A stretch of DNA of 64,000 bases from the NCBI GenBank assembly GCA_029817715.1, contig JARUPY010000267.1, positions 62,001 through 126,000 on the forward strand, in the 5' to 3' direction. This DNA is from Melastoma dodecandrum (taxonomy: Eukaryota > Streptophyta > Magnoliopsida > Myrtales > Melastomataceae). The notes under the pieces were generated by a model. It worked only from the letters and a program-made list of their open reading frames with translations. It had not been told where the DNA came from and searched no databases. The position numbers were made by a program, and so were the translations under genes. Position 1 is the first letter of the stretch. Each line of letters opens with the position of its first letter. Shown one piece after another: positions 19,878-34,076 of this stretch.

Positions 19878-21140
19878 AGCTCGAGTTGCCGTAGGGTGTG
19901 CGCTCGTCTCGCAACGGTAAACTCGTCTATTATGCAGGAATATAAGACGTATAATAATGTGTCACATCTGCTTCCTCGTTAATTTCGAGCTTTACTTCAA
20001 TATAAAGTTTTTTTTTTTTGTGAAAATATTTTGCAAGAAACTAACGGCGCTGTTTAAAACGCTTATATTTATTTGAGAAAATTGGGATAAACTCTTAATG
20101 TTTTAAATATTGATTTTCACCCAAGAAAATTAGAAAAATCTTATCTTTCTTTGGACGAAATTAATATTTCAAACACAAACTTAAAGCATTAGTCGTAAAT
20201 TTCGAAACTATAAATCCAAAAATAATTTACGGACCACTTTTAGGCTGTGTTTAGGTGAAATCCACCCATTTCAAAATTAACCATTCTCTCACAAAATTTC
20301 AAAAATTTTCCCACCCATTTTCCGTTTATTTTCACTCTTTTCTCGCATGACCCACATTCTACTTTTTCCAACTTTTCCATCCTATTTTCTTTCCCTATGG
20401 GAAATATCCAAACACATCGTTAAGGAACAAAACTCTATTACCTTATCCTCCTTTTGGTTAATGGATGTCTTTCCCGCACATCATTTGACTCTAAACGTCA
20501 TGTTTGAGTGGATGTGATGAATAATCGTTTTGTTACCAAGCAAATGATTTCTTTACCGAATAAATTGGAATGGTTAAGACAAAACAAGAAGGAGAAGAAA
20601 TGGAACACCTGTCTGATGTCGCCATGGTCGTCGTCCTTTCAGTCTTTGAACCAATAATTATTCCCGACGCGACCATAATTATTGGAGATCCTAAACAAAT
20701 GGAACATATCGTTGTCGGAAACGATGTGATTCTGATATTCGTGTCAATATCTACCTGAAGGTTTGGCGAGGGTCGATGATTTGGCCGGGCTGTTATCCGA
20801 GGAATCAGCTGGAGGAGAGCTTGAAATGATTTGGCCGAATTATGTAAGCCAACAATCAGAGTAACGGGTCCATTCCTACGCGTGCGATGATGAGGCTTGT
20901 GGATTTGTGCTTATATTTCACCAATCTCACGTAAAACTATGAATGAAAAGAAATTAATCATCAAACGTACAAAGAAAAGGCAGTTATTTCAACCCGCTAA
21001 ACCAAATACTTCCTGCCATACATACAATCTAAAGACATTGTATAATCACGTTCGTTCTGAAATGGGGTGTGATTTAAAAGAGAAAAGGTTAAAAGAAAGA
21101 CGAGAGAATTGCATGTAGAAGGAGGAGCACAAAGCTAGAG
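19878..21140. other. Spacer between Gnk2 copy G and the DnaJ gene
   Basis: 19880-19950 matches 11222-11280 downstream of fragment D. 20235-20425 has imperfect inverted ends (GCTGTGTTTAGGTGAAA and its counterpart near 20405) and may be a small MITE. 20867-20905 resembles the end of a Gnk2 reading frame, is duplicated at 17289, and lies 240 bases from the DnaJ stop. A 62-codon ORF at 20570 has no recognisable features. Confidence 0.4.
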
Positions 21141-24100
21141 CTATCTCAGGCCAGCCGCAGCCTTCCCCTTGCTGAGATCCGCGAGCTGCTCCACGAGCTT
21201 CCTCTCCTCTCCGCTTAGCCTCTTCGGGATCTCTATCTGGACTCGGACTAGCTGGTCCCCTCTCATGTTGCTCTTGTTCAGGTACGGCACGCCCTTCTTC
21301 GCCATCACGAGCGTCGTGTTTGGCTGAGTGCCTGCAGGGATCTTCAGGTCCACCATCCCATCCACCGTCGGGACCTTGATTGTCGTCCCGAGGATGGCAT
21401 CGATGTAGGAGACCTTGCAGGTGTACAAGATGTTGGTGTCATCTCGCTTCAGGACAGGGTCCGGGATCACGTCGATCACGACGAAGAGGTCTCCAGGGGA
21501 TCCTCCTCGTCTCCCAGCATTGCCTTCTGATCGAACCCTTAGGCGGCTGCCAGAGTCGACGCCGGCGGGTACTTTAAGGCTGATCCTCTTCGTCCTCCTG
21601 ACCCTCCCATCACCTGAGCATGTGTTGCATGGCGTCGAGATTTCGCCAGTTCCTCCGCAAGAGGAACACGTCATCACCTGCTGGAAAACACCCAAGGGAG
21701 TTCTGGCAGAGGACATGACCTGGCCTTGGCCACCACACGTGCTACACTTTGTCGGGGAGGTACCAGGTTTTGTGCCAGTGCCATTGCAGGTGGAACAGCT
21801 CTCGAGACGAGTGATCTCGATCTCTTTTTCAGTGCCAAAAACAGCTTCCTTAAAGTTCAACACCAGATTGAAGTACTCATCCTGGCCGTCGACTGCTCGG
21901 TTCCGAGATGGTCTGCCTCCCATGCCCATTCCACCCATACCACCCATGTTCTCGAAAAGAGACTCAAACAAATCGAAAGGATTGCTGAAGTCCTGGAGGT
22001 CAATAAAGGAACAACAAAACGAGATCCTTAAGGTATTACCCTGCCAAAAGGTTCACCTGAAACTGATAAAACACTTACCCCTGTGCCCATTCCAGCACCC
22101 TTTAGTCCGGCCTCTCCATACCTATCGTATAACGAGCGTTTCTCGTCATCCGACAACACCTGCATGATCGCAACTTTGTCAAATCGCGTCACTTTGCTAA
22201 ATTGCCTTCAAAAGCCTACAAGAGATTATCTTTTTTATATTTGCTTCTCTTAGTAAACTCCATAAACTGCAGCAAGTCCTATTGTTTTCTAGTCGGAATC
22301 CGGAGAGACCCGAGTCACTAACCTCGTAAGCATTGCTAATTTCCTTGAATTTCTGTTCTGCCCCTGGCTCCCTGTCAAAAATATAGATGACAAACAACGA
22401 TAACCCATCAGGACTTTTTATACGTGGACTCCACGTGAAACACAATCTCCATGCTCATGTTTAAACCAGGCATTTTACAAAAGTCCCATCTCAGCCATTA
22501 AACTTCAGACAAATTTCTTGTCCTTTAAAATCACTAATCTTTAATCTCAGGTTTATTGTGAATATTTAGGAATATCTACTCAGCTAGTATAACAAACACT
22601 TACACATAAAAAAAATATCAGGAATCTGTTATTTATGATTTGTTTTTCCACTACAAAGCACACCATCTCAATAAGGGATGAGATGGGAGAGAAAACAAAA
22701 GGGATGACTGGCCCATCTCTCCTAATGGAGGCATAGGGAGGGAATCCACTTAAAAATTCACCTATGTATCTGCCCTCATCAACCCAGGACTTGTCCTCCC
22801 ACTAAGGGATGGGAACCAAAACTAACCCAAACCAACCGAGTAGAAGAATACATAGTTAGGTAAGAGATATTGGCATATATGCTACACCTACCATATGAAT
22901 ACCCTATAAAGGGGTCGTATGTCCAGCACCCCCAGGTTTCCTACAATACCAAATTTCACTACTAATATCGGTCACGGTTATTTGGTCGAAATAAAAAATG
23001 TTGCCGAAAGATCAGATCTCCACAAAATTGGGGAAAGAAGTGTAGTCCTCTAGGATCTAATTCTCAAGCTAAACGTGAACATAGTAGTTGCATTCTGACA
23101 AAATCGTGCAAAGACAAGGAACGCCCAATATTTTGACGAAGATTAGAAAAAAGTTCACAATCAGAGTTATTCCTGTAACAATGTCAACAGATAAAACCAA
23201 AATATTTGTGCTTGATGTAGCCAGAATGAAAAGGAAAGAATGCTTCAATTAACTCACTTGTTCACATCTGGATGATAATTCCGCGCAAGCTTCCGATAAG
23301 CTGCACAGTGAGAGAAGTGGACACAAGTAAGCTTATATACTCTGGAAAAAAACATCCAGAATAGATGGAAAAAATAATAATCCAATGTGGGATACTTGTA
23401 GAGATAACAGGATCTTCCAAGCACAAGCACACAATTCCTAAAACATTCTTTCTTTTAAGTAGCTGGTCCAGCCAATCATGTCATCAATCAACACAATAAT
23501 GGATTTGCATCCAAAAAGAAAGTCTGGCTCATTATAGGTATCACCTGATGTCCGACTGGTGCACCGAGACCGGCCGCACCTCCACAAACATTCACCAGAA
23601 CCCTAGAATACCCAAAACTGATAGGCACCTCTCCGCCACACCAAATTTTTCTTATTACTTCTCACCATGAATGAATACAAATGACAGTCTTCCACATATT
23701 CACTGACTGTCTAACCCGCTATCTTCCCAACTGCAACCATCCAAACCCCCAAATCCCTATTAACAGATAATTATACTCAGGGATACACTTGGAAATAGCC
23801 ACTAACTCTTATACACTTATTCTCCTTGTATCACTGACTTTCCCAACTTACTATGCAAGAGTCGATGTATCCCATTTTCACATAGTTATGAAAAGATCAT
23901 CAGGACACTTTATTATTGGACCATAATAGTACAATTATTTGTCTTACGTGAAGAATGATTAAATTCCTCTCCGTTTATGATCTTCATTTAATATTACAAG
24001 AGAGTTCATCATATTCCCGACTGGTATTAACATGTTCATGGCACCAATCGAAGACCCCAAAAAGCAATAGCACATGAACTGGATACTGACAAACTTAGTC

Positions 24101-25537
24101 AAGCAGGCGCTTTATGTAAATGAGCAGCTCTTTAACAGTAAAACCGGGAGGAATATATTCATGTCAAAGCAAATCAGTCAACTTTAGTTATTTCTGGAAC
24201 TGGATACTGACAAACTTAGTCAAGCAGGCGCTTTATGTAAATGAGCAGCTCTTTAACAGTAAAACCGGGAGGAATATATTCATGTCAAAGCAAATCAGTC
24301 AACTTTAGTTATTTCTGGCTTGCAAGCCTGCCGTTTATTTGTTCTATGGTCGATTCTTAGCACCCTTCTTCTAGAAAGTTCATACTTACTGCAACGAGGC
24401 TTGTGGACGAAGGATTAAAGAATCAAATCTCAGAAAATTACAAGAAAGAACGAAAGGGTGAACCTACCGCTTTTTATTTCAGGCTTGCTGGCATTCTTCG
24501 AAACCCCCAGAACTGAATAATAATCCTGAAAGATCACAGTAAAGGAAACGACCAGGTCGATATGCATACCAAGATAATTTATATTTGAGTGACAAAATGT
24601 GTTAAACAAAACAGAGAATACTAGAGGATGCAAACTATTATATACTCACAACATCAGCTCTAACAATTAATCTTGTTCCACGACGATGCGGTAAACGTCC
24701 TAGAGTGTCCATGTAAAAGCAAAAAGGTATCGTGTGGCGTGAAAACAAGCTTGATGAGACAGAGGCGAGTTGTTTCATATCCCTAGAGAAGCTGCAAACA
24801 ATAAATAAATTAGTGCATAAATGGCAATTAGACAAACTAAACACATCCTCCTTTTAAAACAAAATCTATCCTCCTTGATTTCGGATGGCGATGCAACGTG
24901 AGCCACAAGTCGCAAAAATATAGCAGCTCCATCCACAAATGACAAAAAAATAACTCGTCTACAAAAAAAATAAAACCACATTTAGATACACTCATCTCAG
25001 GGAAAAAAGGACATTGAGTCGTAGTTATATCTAAATAGCATCTATAGTGAACCAAACCAACCATTGCTAGCTCTATGTAGCTCTTTGCAGTGTACCTTTA
25101 ATAAGAGAAGGACGCTTGTACGAAAACCTAGGAACTGTTAACCGCCGACTTATCAAGAAGAGTACATTCGGAACTGAGATGACTTGCTAGAAGTTGGAAA
25201 AGGTTTATAGGGCCAGAAATTGATCAAGAAACAACACGCTAACCTAATTTCAATTGGAAATTATAATTCCCATCCAGGAAATTACCCTACAGAGATAAAT
25301 CTACCAACACCGGAATCGAACGAAATCCGATAAGCCGGCCCCCGAATGAAATGAACTCAAGCCGAATCCAACTGGCATAGAAAACAAAACGGGGAAGCAA
25401 AGAATGGCCACTCACCCATTAGGAGCAGAAGGGACCACGCGGCCAGTGGTCGGGGAAACACGGGAGTTGAAGGCGAGCCTAGGACGAACCCCCCACTGCG
25501 CGAAACAAGTGTTGTCAGAGGAGGGTACGACGGCCAT
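21141..25537 (-). CDS. DJA6: Plastid DnaJ (Hsp40) chaperone, DnaJ A5/A6 type
   Basis: Seven exons: 25537-25416, 24782-24650, 24525-24468, 23300-23258, 22371-22323, 22159-22079, 21992-21141. All junctions are GT-AG and keep frame; the product is 445 residues. Residues 1-85 are Ser/Arg-rich with an N-terminus typical of a chloroplast transit peptide ([15 protein letters not shown]). The J-domain begins DYYSVLGV (86) with HPD at 114-116. A Gly/Phe/Met-rich linker follows, then four CXXCXGXG zinc motifs (about 228-293) and the C-terminal substrate-binding domains ending KAAAGLR. Role by family: type I J-protein that activates stromal Hsp70; Arabidopsis DJA5/DJA6 have been linked to plastid iron-sulfur protein biogenesis. 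A truncated copy of its 3' end lies at 17430-17675. DJA5 versus DJA6 orthology cannot be settled here. Confidence 0.93.
24077..24318. repeat. Perfect 121-bp tandem duplication in a DnaJ intron
   Basis: 24077-24197 and 24198-24318 are identical, each starting AACTGGATACTGAC and ending GTTATTTCTGG. It lies in the intron between exons 3 and 4 (23301-24467), well away from splice sites. Confidence 0.95.
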
Positions 25538-28443
25538 CCTCCGAATCGCCCGCCCGAAACCCAACACCTCCTCTCACAGCACAACAGCAACCTCTCAACT
25601 GCCTTTTTTACTTTTTTTTTTAATCCGTGGCGAAGATTTAGTCCTCTAATTCTGGCTTCTGACAATTTTTTATGAGGTGGGTAAACTTTAAAGTACAAGA
25701 AGGTTTTGGACGGAAAAATGAAAAAACCTTACAGTGAGTTGAGTGTTCTGGAATACTCTTTTCTAGCAGCCCAGTGTTTCTAAAATATTTCCATAATTGT
25801 GGAAATTATTTTTCATAGAATTTTTAAAATTTTCTCGAAAACATAAAATAAATAAATTTTCTAGTTAAATGGGCCTGATCTGATGGGCCGGATCAAATTT
25901 CAAGAGAGCATTTCAATATGTTTAGGAAAAGCAAGTAAATTCTGTCATAATTGAAAATAATGCCATTCAATTAAAAACGGAATATTCTAAAGAAAGCATA
26001 CTTTCTAATTTGTGATTAGGTCATAATAAAAACTAGCACACGGCATAGGTTTTGTTTTCCATTAAAAAAAAAAACTCCATATTACCTAATCAGTCTTATA
26101 ATTGTTTTGGCGAGGTTGAAATGAGATGGGATGGGAGGGCCATTCTACAATTTTCGTTGAAATTATGGTCACGTACTAATCAATCCATAAGGTTTGGTTG
26201 GTGGGTGTCCTTATCTTGTCCTCCTCCTCCTAATATTCACAAGAATAATTCTTCTCCGTTTTACATTACTTCTATGGGAATTCGATTAATTGCATCTATC
26301 TGAGAAAATTCCAAAAAGAACAACTGCTCCGTTGCCCACCTAATTCGACTTTTCTCTCTCACCTTTTTATATTCTAGATAAAAAGAAATGCCAAATTAAT
26401 AAATATATTTCAAATTTTACATATTTTTTTTCGATTTTTTCTAAATTTAAAAAAAAATCACCTTATATTCTAATTTTATAAAGTTACATCAAAATTATCA
26501 TCCGTAAATAATAACCATAACGGAGCGCTCGAATAACGTTGTTAATGTCACCGTTTTTCTTAATTAATTAATCTTATTATGCCCTAATTTTAAACATTTA
26601 CCAAATTAATATCAAAATTTGCCTTAATTTTAAATTTTCCCCAGCCAAACCCAATCTCATCGTCTCACTCCAACCAAACCCAAACTCATCGGTTCCGGTC
26701 CCCCTTTCCCCACCCCCGTCGATGGCCTTCCTCCGATCGCTCATCGTCAGTCCGTCCCGTCCGATGTCCGACTACCTCCATCCCGTTCGTCTCCCCCATC
26801 CCCGGGCGTTCGCCTCTCTTTCATGTATTCGTGGAAGTATTGATAGGCACATGCAGGCGAATGATGAGGTTGAAAAATAATAATAGCTTGGTGCAGGTAT
26901 CATCATCGTCATCATTTAGGTCCTTCTTCGTGTCCAAATATATGATGCTCTTGCTGACAAAAAAAAAAAGGGAACATGTTATTATTATTATTATTTATTT
27001 GGAATAGAATTAGTTGGTCAGGTGGGAAATGATGACTGGATTGTGGTGGGTTGGTTGGTTGGTTCTTGCCACTCCAAACTCTCCTCAAACTCAAAAAAAA
27101 AAAGAACAGTAAAAATGGATTTTCCCGAGAGCCCAAACTGATGATGATGAGCTTCCACGTGACTCGATATCAATCATGATTGTTATTCGGTTGGTGTTGG
27201 TGAGAGCGTGTTACTTATCTAAAGTTATTATCCATCCCTACCTATTCCTTTTTTAACCCAAAAGAGACGTGTCCCTGATCTCACCAATTATTTTTTTCTT
27301 CCCAACCTCATTGAGGAAAATGACAGAAATAAAGGAAAAAGGACAGATACAACACAACTAAATAAATAGAGAGTATTTTCTTTTCATGAAGCGACGATGA
27401 TGTAATAAAAGGGAAATGGATAAATCTGCACCGACCAAAACATATACCCAGAATTATTATTAACCCTAACACCCCCCCCCCCTTTCTTATTCTTCTTTTT
27501 TTTTGGGTAGATTTGTTTCTTTTTTTCATTCGCTGGCTTTTTGCTTATTGCCAATACCGACCAGACAGCTATTATACTCTAACACGGAGAGAGAGAGAGA
27601 GAGTGAGGGGGGAAAAGTTGGAGAGAGAGATCCGACCGTAAGCATCGGCAAACAGTATGTATGATGGGGGGGTTGAAGAAGATGAGTGCTTGATTGATCT
27701 TGAAGCAAGCCCAGAAGCACAAAATTGAAAACTTTTTGCTCTTTTTCAGTTAGTTGTTGGGTGCCCCGGAGAACCCAACAGCGGTTTTATAGACTCGGGA
27801 ATCCTCTGTAAGTCTTTCTTCTTTTTGCTTCGGTTTCATCGGTTACCCCGATCGAACAAAGCTGCTGCCTTTTTGTGTATGAATCGCCTGTGTGGATGAC
27901 TGATTTGGACTTTAAGATCATGGGTTTGCTATCATTTTCTTCCCTCGTTGTTGCCATTGTTTGTCCGTGTACAGTGATGGTTTTATGATTCAAGTGTTTG
28001 TTTTATGCTTCCTTCGTTTTGAATCCATGACTGACGATGATGATTTTAAGGTCGGCTGGTGTATTTAAAGCTGTGTTTTTTTATCTATGTTCATTGATTT
28101 TGATTCGCTTTCCGTTTTTTATGTGAGTTTTGTTAATCGAACATATTGTTGCAGGCAATTCTTTTTTTATCCACAGCAGGTTTCCTCCGCAAACGATTCT
28201 CGGACCTGGGATTTTTTTATCGATCAGGTTGTCTTTTGCTGCACTGCCCCTCGGATCTTAATTGGGAATTCTTGTTTGTGATCATCTGTTCTGTGTAGTG
28301 GGTTCTGAGTGGAGTTTCGGTTTTGTGTGGATATAGGTCCGTGGAGACTGAGCCAGAGCAGGTTTTGTCGCCGTAGCGGCGGGTTTCATTTTTTGCAGGG
28401 TTAATTTTTTTAAGAACACCCCTCTGTATTGATTGTTGGAGAT
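25538..28443. promoter_or_regulatory. Divergent intergenic region between DnaJ A6-like and NET1A-like genes
   Basis: About 2.9 kb separating two genes transcribed away from each other. 25538-25700 should hold the DnaJ promoter and 5' UTR. 27590-27632 is a GA-rich microsatellite-like stretch (probable NET1A upstream or 5' UTR). C11 at 27472-27482 and poly-T tracts near 27500 are simple repeats. 28180-28440 probably includes NET1A 5' UTR. I see no other gene. Confidence 0.5.
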
Positions 28444-31400
28444 ATGGCCGCCGTGGCATTCTCAAACCGTAAAGGCATGTACTCCTGGTGGTGGGACAGC
28501 CATATTAGTCCTAAGAACTCAAGGTGGCTTCAAGAGAATCTGACTGGTATATTTTCTTGATCTTCTGTTTTTCATCTTACTTTACGGTATCTGAATTCTG
28601 GGAAGTTACGTGTTGTTGGGTTTGTGGCTGCCACAACTTTTATTGTAATTTCACTGACTGCAATCATTATCAGCCATTTAAGTAATCGTATCTAACTGAC
28701 AACATTTGTTTTTGTTGCTCCCTCGGACAGATATGGATGTAAAAGTGAAGCAGATGATCAAGCTCATTGAGGAGGATGCAGACTCCTTCGCTCGTAGAGC
28801 GGAAATGTATTATAAGAAGAGACCAGAGCTCATGAAATTGGTGGAGGAATTCTACCGAGCTTATCGTGCTCTGGCCGTGAGATATGATCACGCTACTGGA
28901 GCTCTTCGCCAGGCTCATAAAACCATGTCAGAAGCATTCCCGAACCAAGTCCCACTAATGTTGTCAGATGATTCGCCTGGCGGTACCTTGGAATTTGATC
29001 CTCGGACACCTGATATGAACGAGTCAAATGATTCGGGTCCGAGTTCCCAATTTTCTGCTTCCAAAAGAAATGAAGCTTTTAGTGACTCGGCTGAAGGAAG
29101 AGCAAGGCGGGGCCTAAGTTTTGCCGATGAGGATGGTAAAGAGGGACACGATGGAACTGTTTCTAGTCAGAAGAGTCTGAATAATTCATATCCGGATATG
29201 CCCGTGAGTGCCGAAACGGAAATTCAGAAACTGAAAGAGGTTCTTGCTAAGCTGCAGGTAGAGAAAGAAGCTGGATTAGCTCAATGCCAACAGAGCTTGG
29301 AGAAATCCTCCAATTTGGAGTTGGAGTTGAAGACTGTTCAGGAGGAATGTGAAAAACTCCAGGAGCAAGCCAGGATAGCTGAGGGTGATGTCCAATCTTT
29401 AAAGGAGGCTCTCGCAAAATTAGGTGCTGAAAAGGAAGATCACCTTCTTCAGTACCACCAGTGTATGGAAAAGGTTACTACCCTTGAGAACCATGTTTCT
29501 TCCCTTCAGAAAGAATGTTTGGAATCTCATGGTCGAGCTAATGACGCAGAACTGGAATGTGAGAACCTCAAACAGAAGGTCTGTGAGTTAGAAGCTGACA
29601 AGAAAGTTGCAGATGATCGGTACAAAGACTGTCTGGTGAATATTTCAACCCTGGAGGACAAATTGGCTGAATCTGAAGAGAATGCTCGAAATATAGCAGA
29701 GAGCGCTGAAAAAGCCGAAATCGAGGTCGCAAACTTAAAAGAACAGCTTGCTAAATTATTTGCAGGGAAGGAAACCCTTAATTCGCAGTACCAGCAATGT
29801 CTGGCTATGATATCTGAGTTGGAGCATAGAATAGCTACTGCTGAAGAGGAAAGCAAAAGGCTAAATGCGGAGTTGAAGGATGGAATGACGAAGCTGAAGG
29901 GTTCGGAGGAAAAATGTGTGCTGCTGGAGGGGGCGAACAGGGCTTTGCACCTGGAGTTGGAGTCAGCATCACAGAAGATGGCGAATCAGACCCAGGAACT
30001 TTCTGAGAAGCAGCAGGAGTTGGGGAACCTTTGGACAGCCATACAAGAGGAACGCTTACGATTTCTGGAGGCTGAAACTGCCTTTCAGACGTTGCAACAT
30101 CTCCATTCTAAGTCTCAGGAGGACCTAATGTCACTTAATTTGCAGCTCCAGAACAGGAATCAGACTTTGAATGACATGGAATTTCGTATTCTAGGTTTGG
30201 AAGATGAAATTCGGAAGGTCCAGCAGGATAACCAGAATCTGAGTGAGCTCAATTTATCTTCCTCTTTGACTGTACAAACCTTGCAGGCTGAGATCCTTAG
30301 CTTGCGGGAAACTATAAAGAAATTCGAGGCGGAGATTGATCTACGCGTGGATGAGCGAAATGCTCTTCAGCAAGAAATTTATTGCTTGAAAGAGGAATTG
30401 AATGATCTCAACAAGAAGCACCAGGGCATATTGGACGAAAACTCGGAGTTAACAGAGAAGTATGAAAGGGAGTGCGATGAGAAAGCTGTTCTTCTGATGA
30501 AGTTGGCTGCAATGGAAAAACTTATCGAGAAGAATACTGTTTTGGAGAATTCTCTCTCTGATTTGAACATAGAGCTAGACGCCGTGCGAGAGAAAGTGAA
30601 GTCACTGGAGGAGACTTGTGAGCGTTTCCTAGAGGAGAAATCGGGTCTAGCAAGGGACAAGGATTTGTTGATTTCGAAATTGCAGGACATGACAGAGAAA
30701 TGTGATAGTCTGATAGAAAAGAACGAACTGCTGGAAAATTCATTATGCGATGCTAATGTGGAACTTGAAGAGATGAAAGTGAAACTAAAGGGGGTTGAAG
30801 AGTCGTGCTTGTTGCTTGCTGGCGAAAAGTCCTTTCTGAGCAAAGGAAAAGAAGATTTGTTGTCTGAATTGGCAGTCTCCCATCAGAAGACAGAGGAATT
30901 GGAGATAAAGAAGAGAGAACTCGAGGCGAGAAGCTCATTGTTAGAGGAGGAGAAAGAATATGGGCTGATTGAAATAACCAAACTGAATGCTGCCTTGCAA
31001 GCAGAAAGGTTTGACCATGCCGGTTTTGCTCAGTCGAGCAGGAGGGAGTTGGGCGAGAAGGAGCTTCAGCTTTCAAACCTACAGGAAGAGCTTCGTTGCA
31101 AGAGTGATGAATATGAGAAAGAAATTGAGAAAAATTTACTTCTTGAACTGGATCTGTTCATACTGTGTGCATCTCTTCAGGATCTGGCGGAAAGAGCGAC
31201 TGAGCTGTCCTCGAGTTACTGCAAACTGGAGCTAATATCAAAATCTTACGAAGAACAGATTCTGCATTTAGGAAAGGAAAATGCTTCTCGAGAAGTTGAG
31301 GTTGAAACCTTGACTGGCCGAATCAAGTCCCTGCAGCCAAGGCTTGGTCAGATGAGGACAATGGTCTTAGCCGGTGCAGATTATGACTCTGTCGACAATG

Positions 31401-34076
31401 CAGAGGAAGAACACATTCTCCTGGATCGTATTGTTTCTGAAGTTCAGGACCTGAAATATCGTCTTGCTGAAGCTGAAGAGGAGGATTTCCGGTTGTTGAC
31501 TCAGAACTCCATCCTTAATACCTTACTCAAGCAGATCAGGCTTGATTTGGCAGAAATCATCAGTGAAAGGAATACACTCGGTCAGAGTTACAGAATTCTG
31601 TGTGAGCAGTTTGCTTTATTGCAGAGACAAGAAGAAAAGATGAGAGATACAGTTGAAGAACTCGGACTCGAGGTGCTACAGGGACTCCTCAGAGAAGTAG
31701 TCCTGAGTACTGAAATGAAACTTTTGCACGACCAACTGACAGGCATGCAGGCTAGTCTTTGCTGTCTAAAGGAGCAAAATCATGTGTTGAATTACGAGAA
31801 GATTTCTTTGAGGGATCAAGTTAATGACTTGAGCGTCGAGAAAAGAGCTCTGAAAGAAGAGATTAATGCTATTTTGGACGACTTTATGTCTCAAGCATTT
31901 GTTTATCTTGTTTTCAAGGATATGGTGTTGGAGAAATTTATGGAGATTAAACAAGCACAGGAGATCATGCAAGCGGTTAAGTTGCAGCTTGAGGGCTTGT
32001 TATCAAAGACAGAAGATGAGCTAAAAACAGTTGCATCTGCCAATGGCGCATTGAATAGTGAAATTGTTGAGAAGAAGATAGCATTATCTCGCACTGAGAG
32101 TAGGCTCTCCGAAGTGGAGCAGATCCTAAAAGCATTTGAAATGCAGAAAGAAGAGCTACTGGGGGAGTTGAACAATTTGAGAAGTGAACACCTCGGGCTT
32201 CAAGCAGTAAGGGATGATCAGCATAGTCAAATTCAGAGGTTATCTCAAGATCATCAGGATAGGAGTGTGGAACTAGAAAGTACTCGTGAAGAAAAGCAGG
32301 AACTGGAGTTGCGCCTGTCAAAACTCGTTCAGGAAAATGAAGACCACAAAATTAGGCAAGAAAGCATTAGTAGCCAACTGGAGGAACAACGTAATGAGAT
32401 TTCCCAGTGGGAAGCTGAAGCGACGAGGTTTTTGGATTGTGGAATCAGCATTGGCATTAGGGAGGCATTGCTTGAGGAAAAGATCCTTGAATTTTCTGAA
32501 GAATATATAAGTAAAACTGAATCCAAGGATGAGGAGGTTCAAAAGCTGAAAGGAATACTTCACGCCTTGGAGGAACAAAATGCTGGACTAGATGCAACGG
32601 TTTCCAGATATGCATCAGATATTGCTTCCTTAAATAAGTGTATTTCTTCTCTGGAAAGCAGCACAGCCTTGTGTAAAGAACAAGCCCAACCCGAAGAAAA
32701 TGTGCAGGTACTTGTCCATCTCGTATGTTTTTGCTATTCCAGTTTTAGGCACCGCTTTCCTAAGAAGAAAATTGTTTGATTTTATTAACCAAAGCCGACA
32801 GTGTCGTGTAGTTTGTACAGTTATTTGCCTGCATGAGATATTCATTCACATCTGGAGCATCTGCACCCAAAACTGGATCTTCTAAAGCTAATGCTCGTAG
32901 ATTTTGATTTGATATATTTTTTTTTCTTTTTTTCAGGATCTTAGAATAGTAGCTCACAATGAGGATGATGGTGATTCTCGAGAGTCGGTGGTGAAAGGTC
33001 TCTTGCGTGTGGTTGATGGATTATCAGAGTTGCAGAATCTGCAGAGGAGAATTGAGGCAGTTGAGAAGACCATGCTGGAAAAGGAGAAGCTTGCAGCTGA
33101 AGAAAGCAAAAACGTTAATGCTAAACTCAGTGATGCTGTACAGGAGATTGGGAAGTTAAAAAGGGAAATTATTACGTTCCAAGAAAATTCTCTCGATCCT
33201 AAGAAACTCCAAGAGCGTGTCAAAACTGATTCGCCGCTGCAGAAAAATAAGATGGAGAAGAATGAAACTGAAAATGAACTCCTGACCAAAGATATCATGC
33301 TTGATCAGGTATCAGAATGTTCGTCCTACAGTATAAGCCGGAGAGGAACTACTGAAGTCGATGATCCATTGCTTGAATCCCGAGATATTGTGGAAAAGTC
33401 CGGACTGGATGATATGAACGAAGATGGGGGACGTAAGGAGCACAGAAGTTTGAATCCCTCTAGGGACTCATTTGGCGAGAAGGAGCTAAGCATCCAGAAA
33501 TTGGACAACTTTGGGAGTTTCTCAGAGTCTAACCCAGAAACCAAGAAGAAGAAGATTCTAGAGAGGCTTGATTCGGATGCCCAGAAGCTTGGGCGCCTGC
33601 AGGAAACCGTAGAGGACATGAAGAGGAAGGTGGGAGTGTGCGAGAAGGGTGGGAAGGAGAAGGATTTCGAGGTTGATGACGTGAAGGCCCAACTGGAAGA
33701 TGCAGAGGAGTCAATCACGAAGTTGTTGGACTTGAACAGGAATCTGGTAAAAAACGTGGAGGACGGTCTGTTCCTCTCAGCCGGGTCCTCTCGGGATCTC
33801 GACAACCGGGCGAACGTGAGCCGTAGGAGAGTTTCCGAGCAGGCTCGCCAGGGGTATGAGAAGATAGGCCGGTTGCAGGCGGAAGTGCAGAAACTACAGC
33901 TGCTGTTGTCGAAACTCGACGAAGAGAAGGGAAGCAAGGGCAGAGGGACGAGGGCCATGGATTACAAGACCAGAGTTCTCCTGCGTGATTACCTCTACAG
34001 CGGAGGTAGAGGCAATACGAAGCGGAAGAAGGGCGGTTTCTGCTCTTGCGTCCGACCATCCACCGAGGAGTACTGA
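28444..34076 (+). CDS. NET1A: NETWORKED 1A-like actin-binding coiled-coil protein
   Basis: Three exons: 28444-28546, 28731-32707, 32937-34076, all GT-AG and in frame; 1739 residues, close to the size I recall for Arabidopsis NET1A (about 1.7 kaa). The N-terminal NAB actin-binding domain is unmistakable (residues about 13-92: [57 protein letters not shown]). The remainder is almost continuous heptad-rich coiled coil with Glu/Lys/Leu dominance and repeated LAKL units at about 170-400; a basic tail with RRKK-like clusters ends [16 protein letters not shown]. Role by family: links actin filaments to the plasma membrane and plasmodesmata. The very large second exon with a small NAB-splitting first exon is the usual NET1 layout. 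Confidence 0.95.

Noticed and set aside
20570..20758. 62-codon plus-strand ORF
   Set aside because: Short, isolated, no signal or domain; chance ORF.
25357..25698. ORFs on both strands
   Set aside because: Shadow frames over DnaJ exon 1; the true frame starts at 25537 and is supported by splicing to exon 2.
33326..33958. 210-codon serine-rich minus-strand ORF
   Set aside because: Antisense to the NET1A last exon; coiled-coil Glu/Lys codons read backwards give Ser/Phe/Leu.
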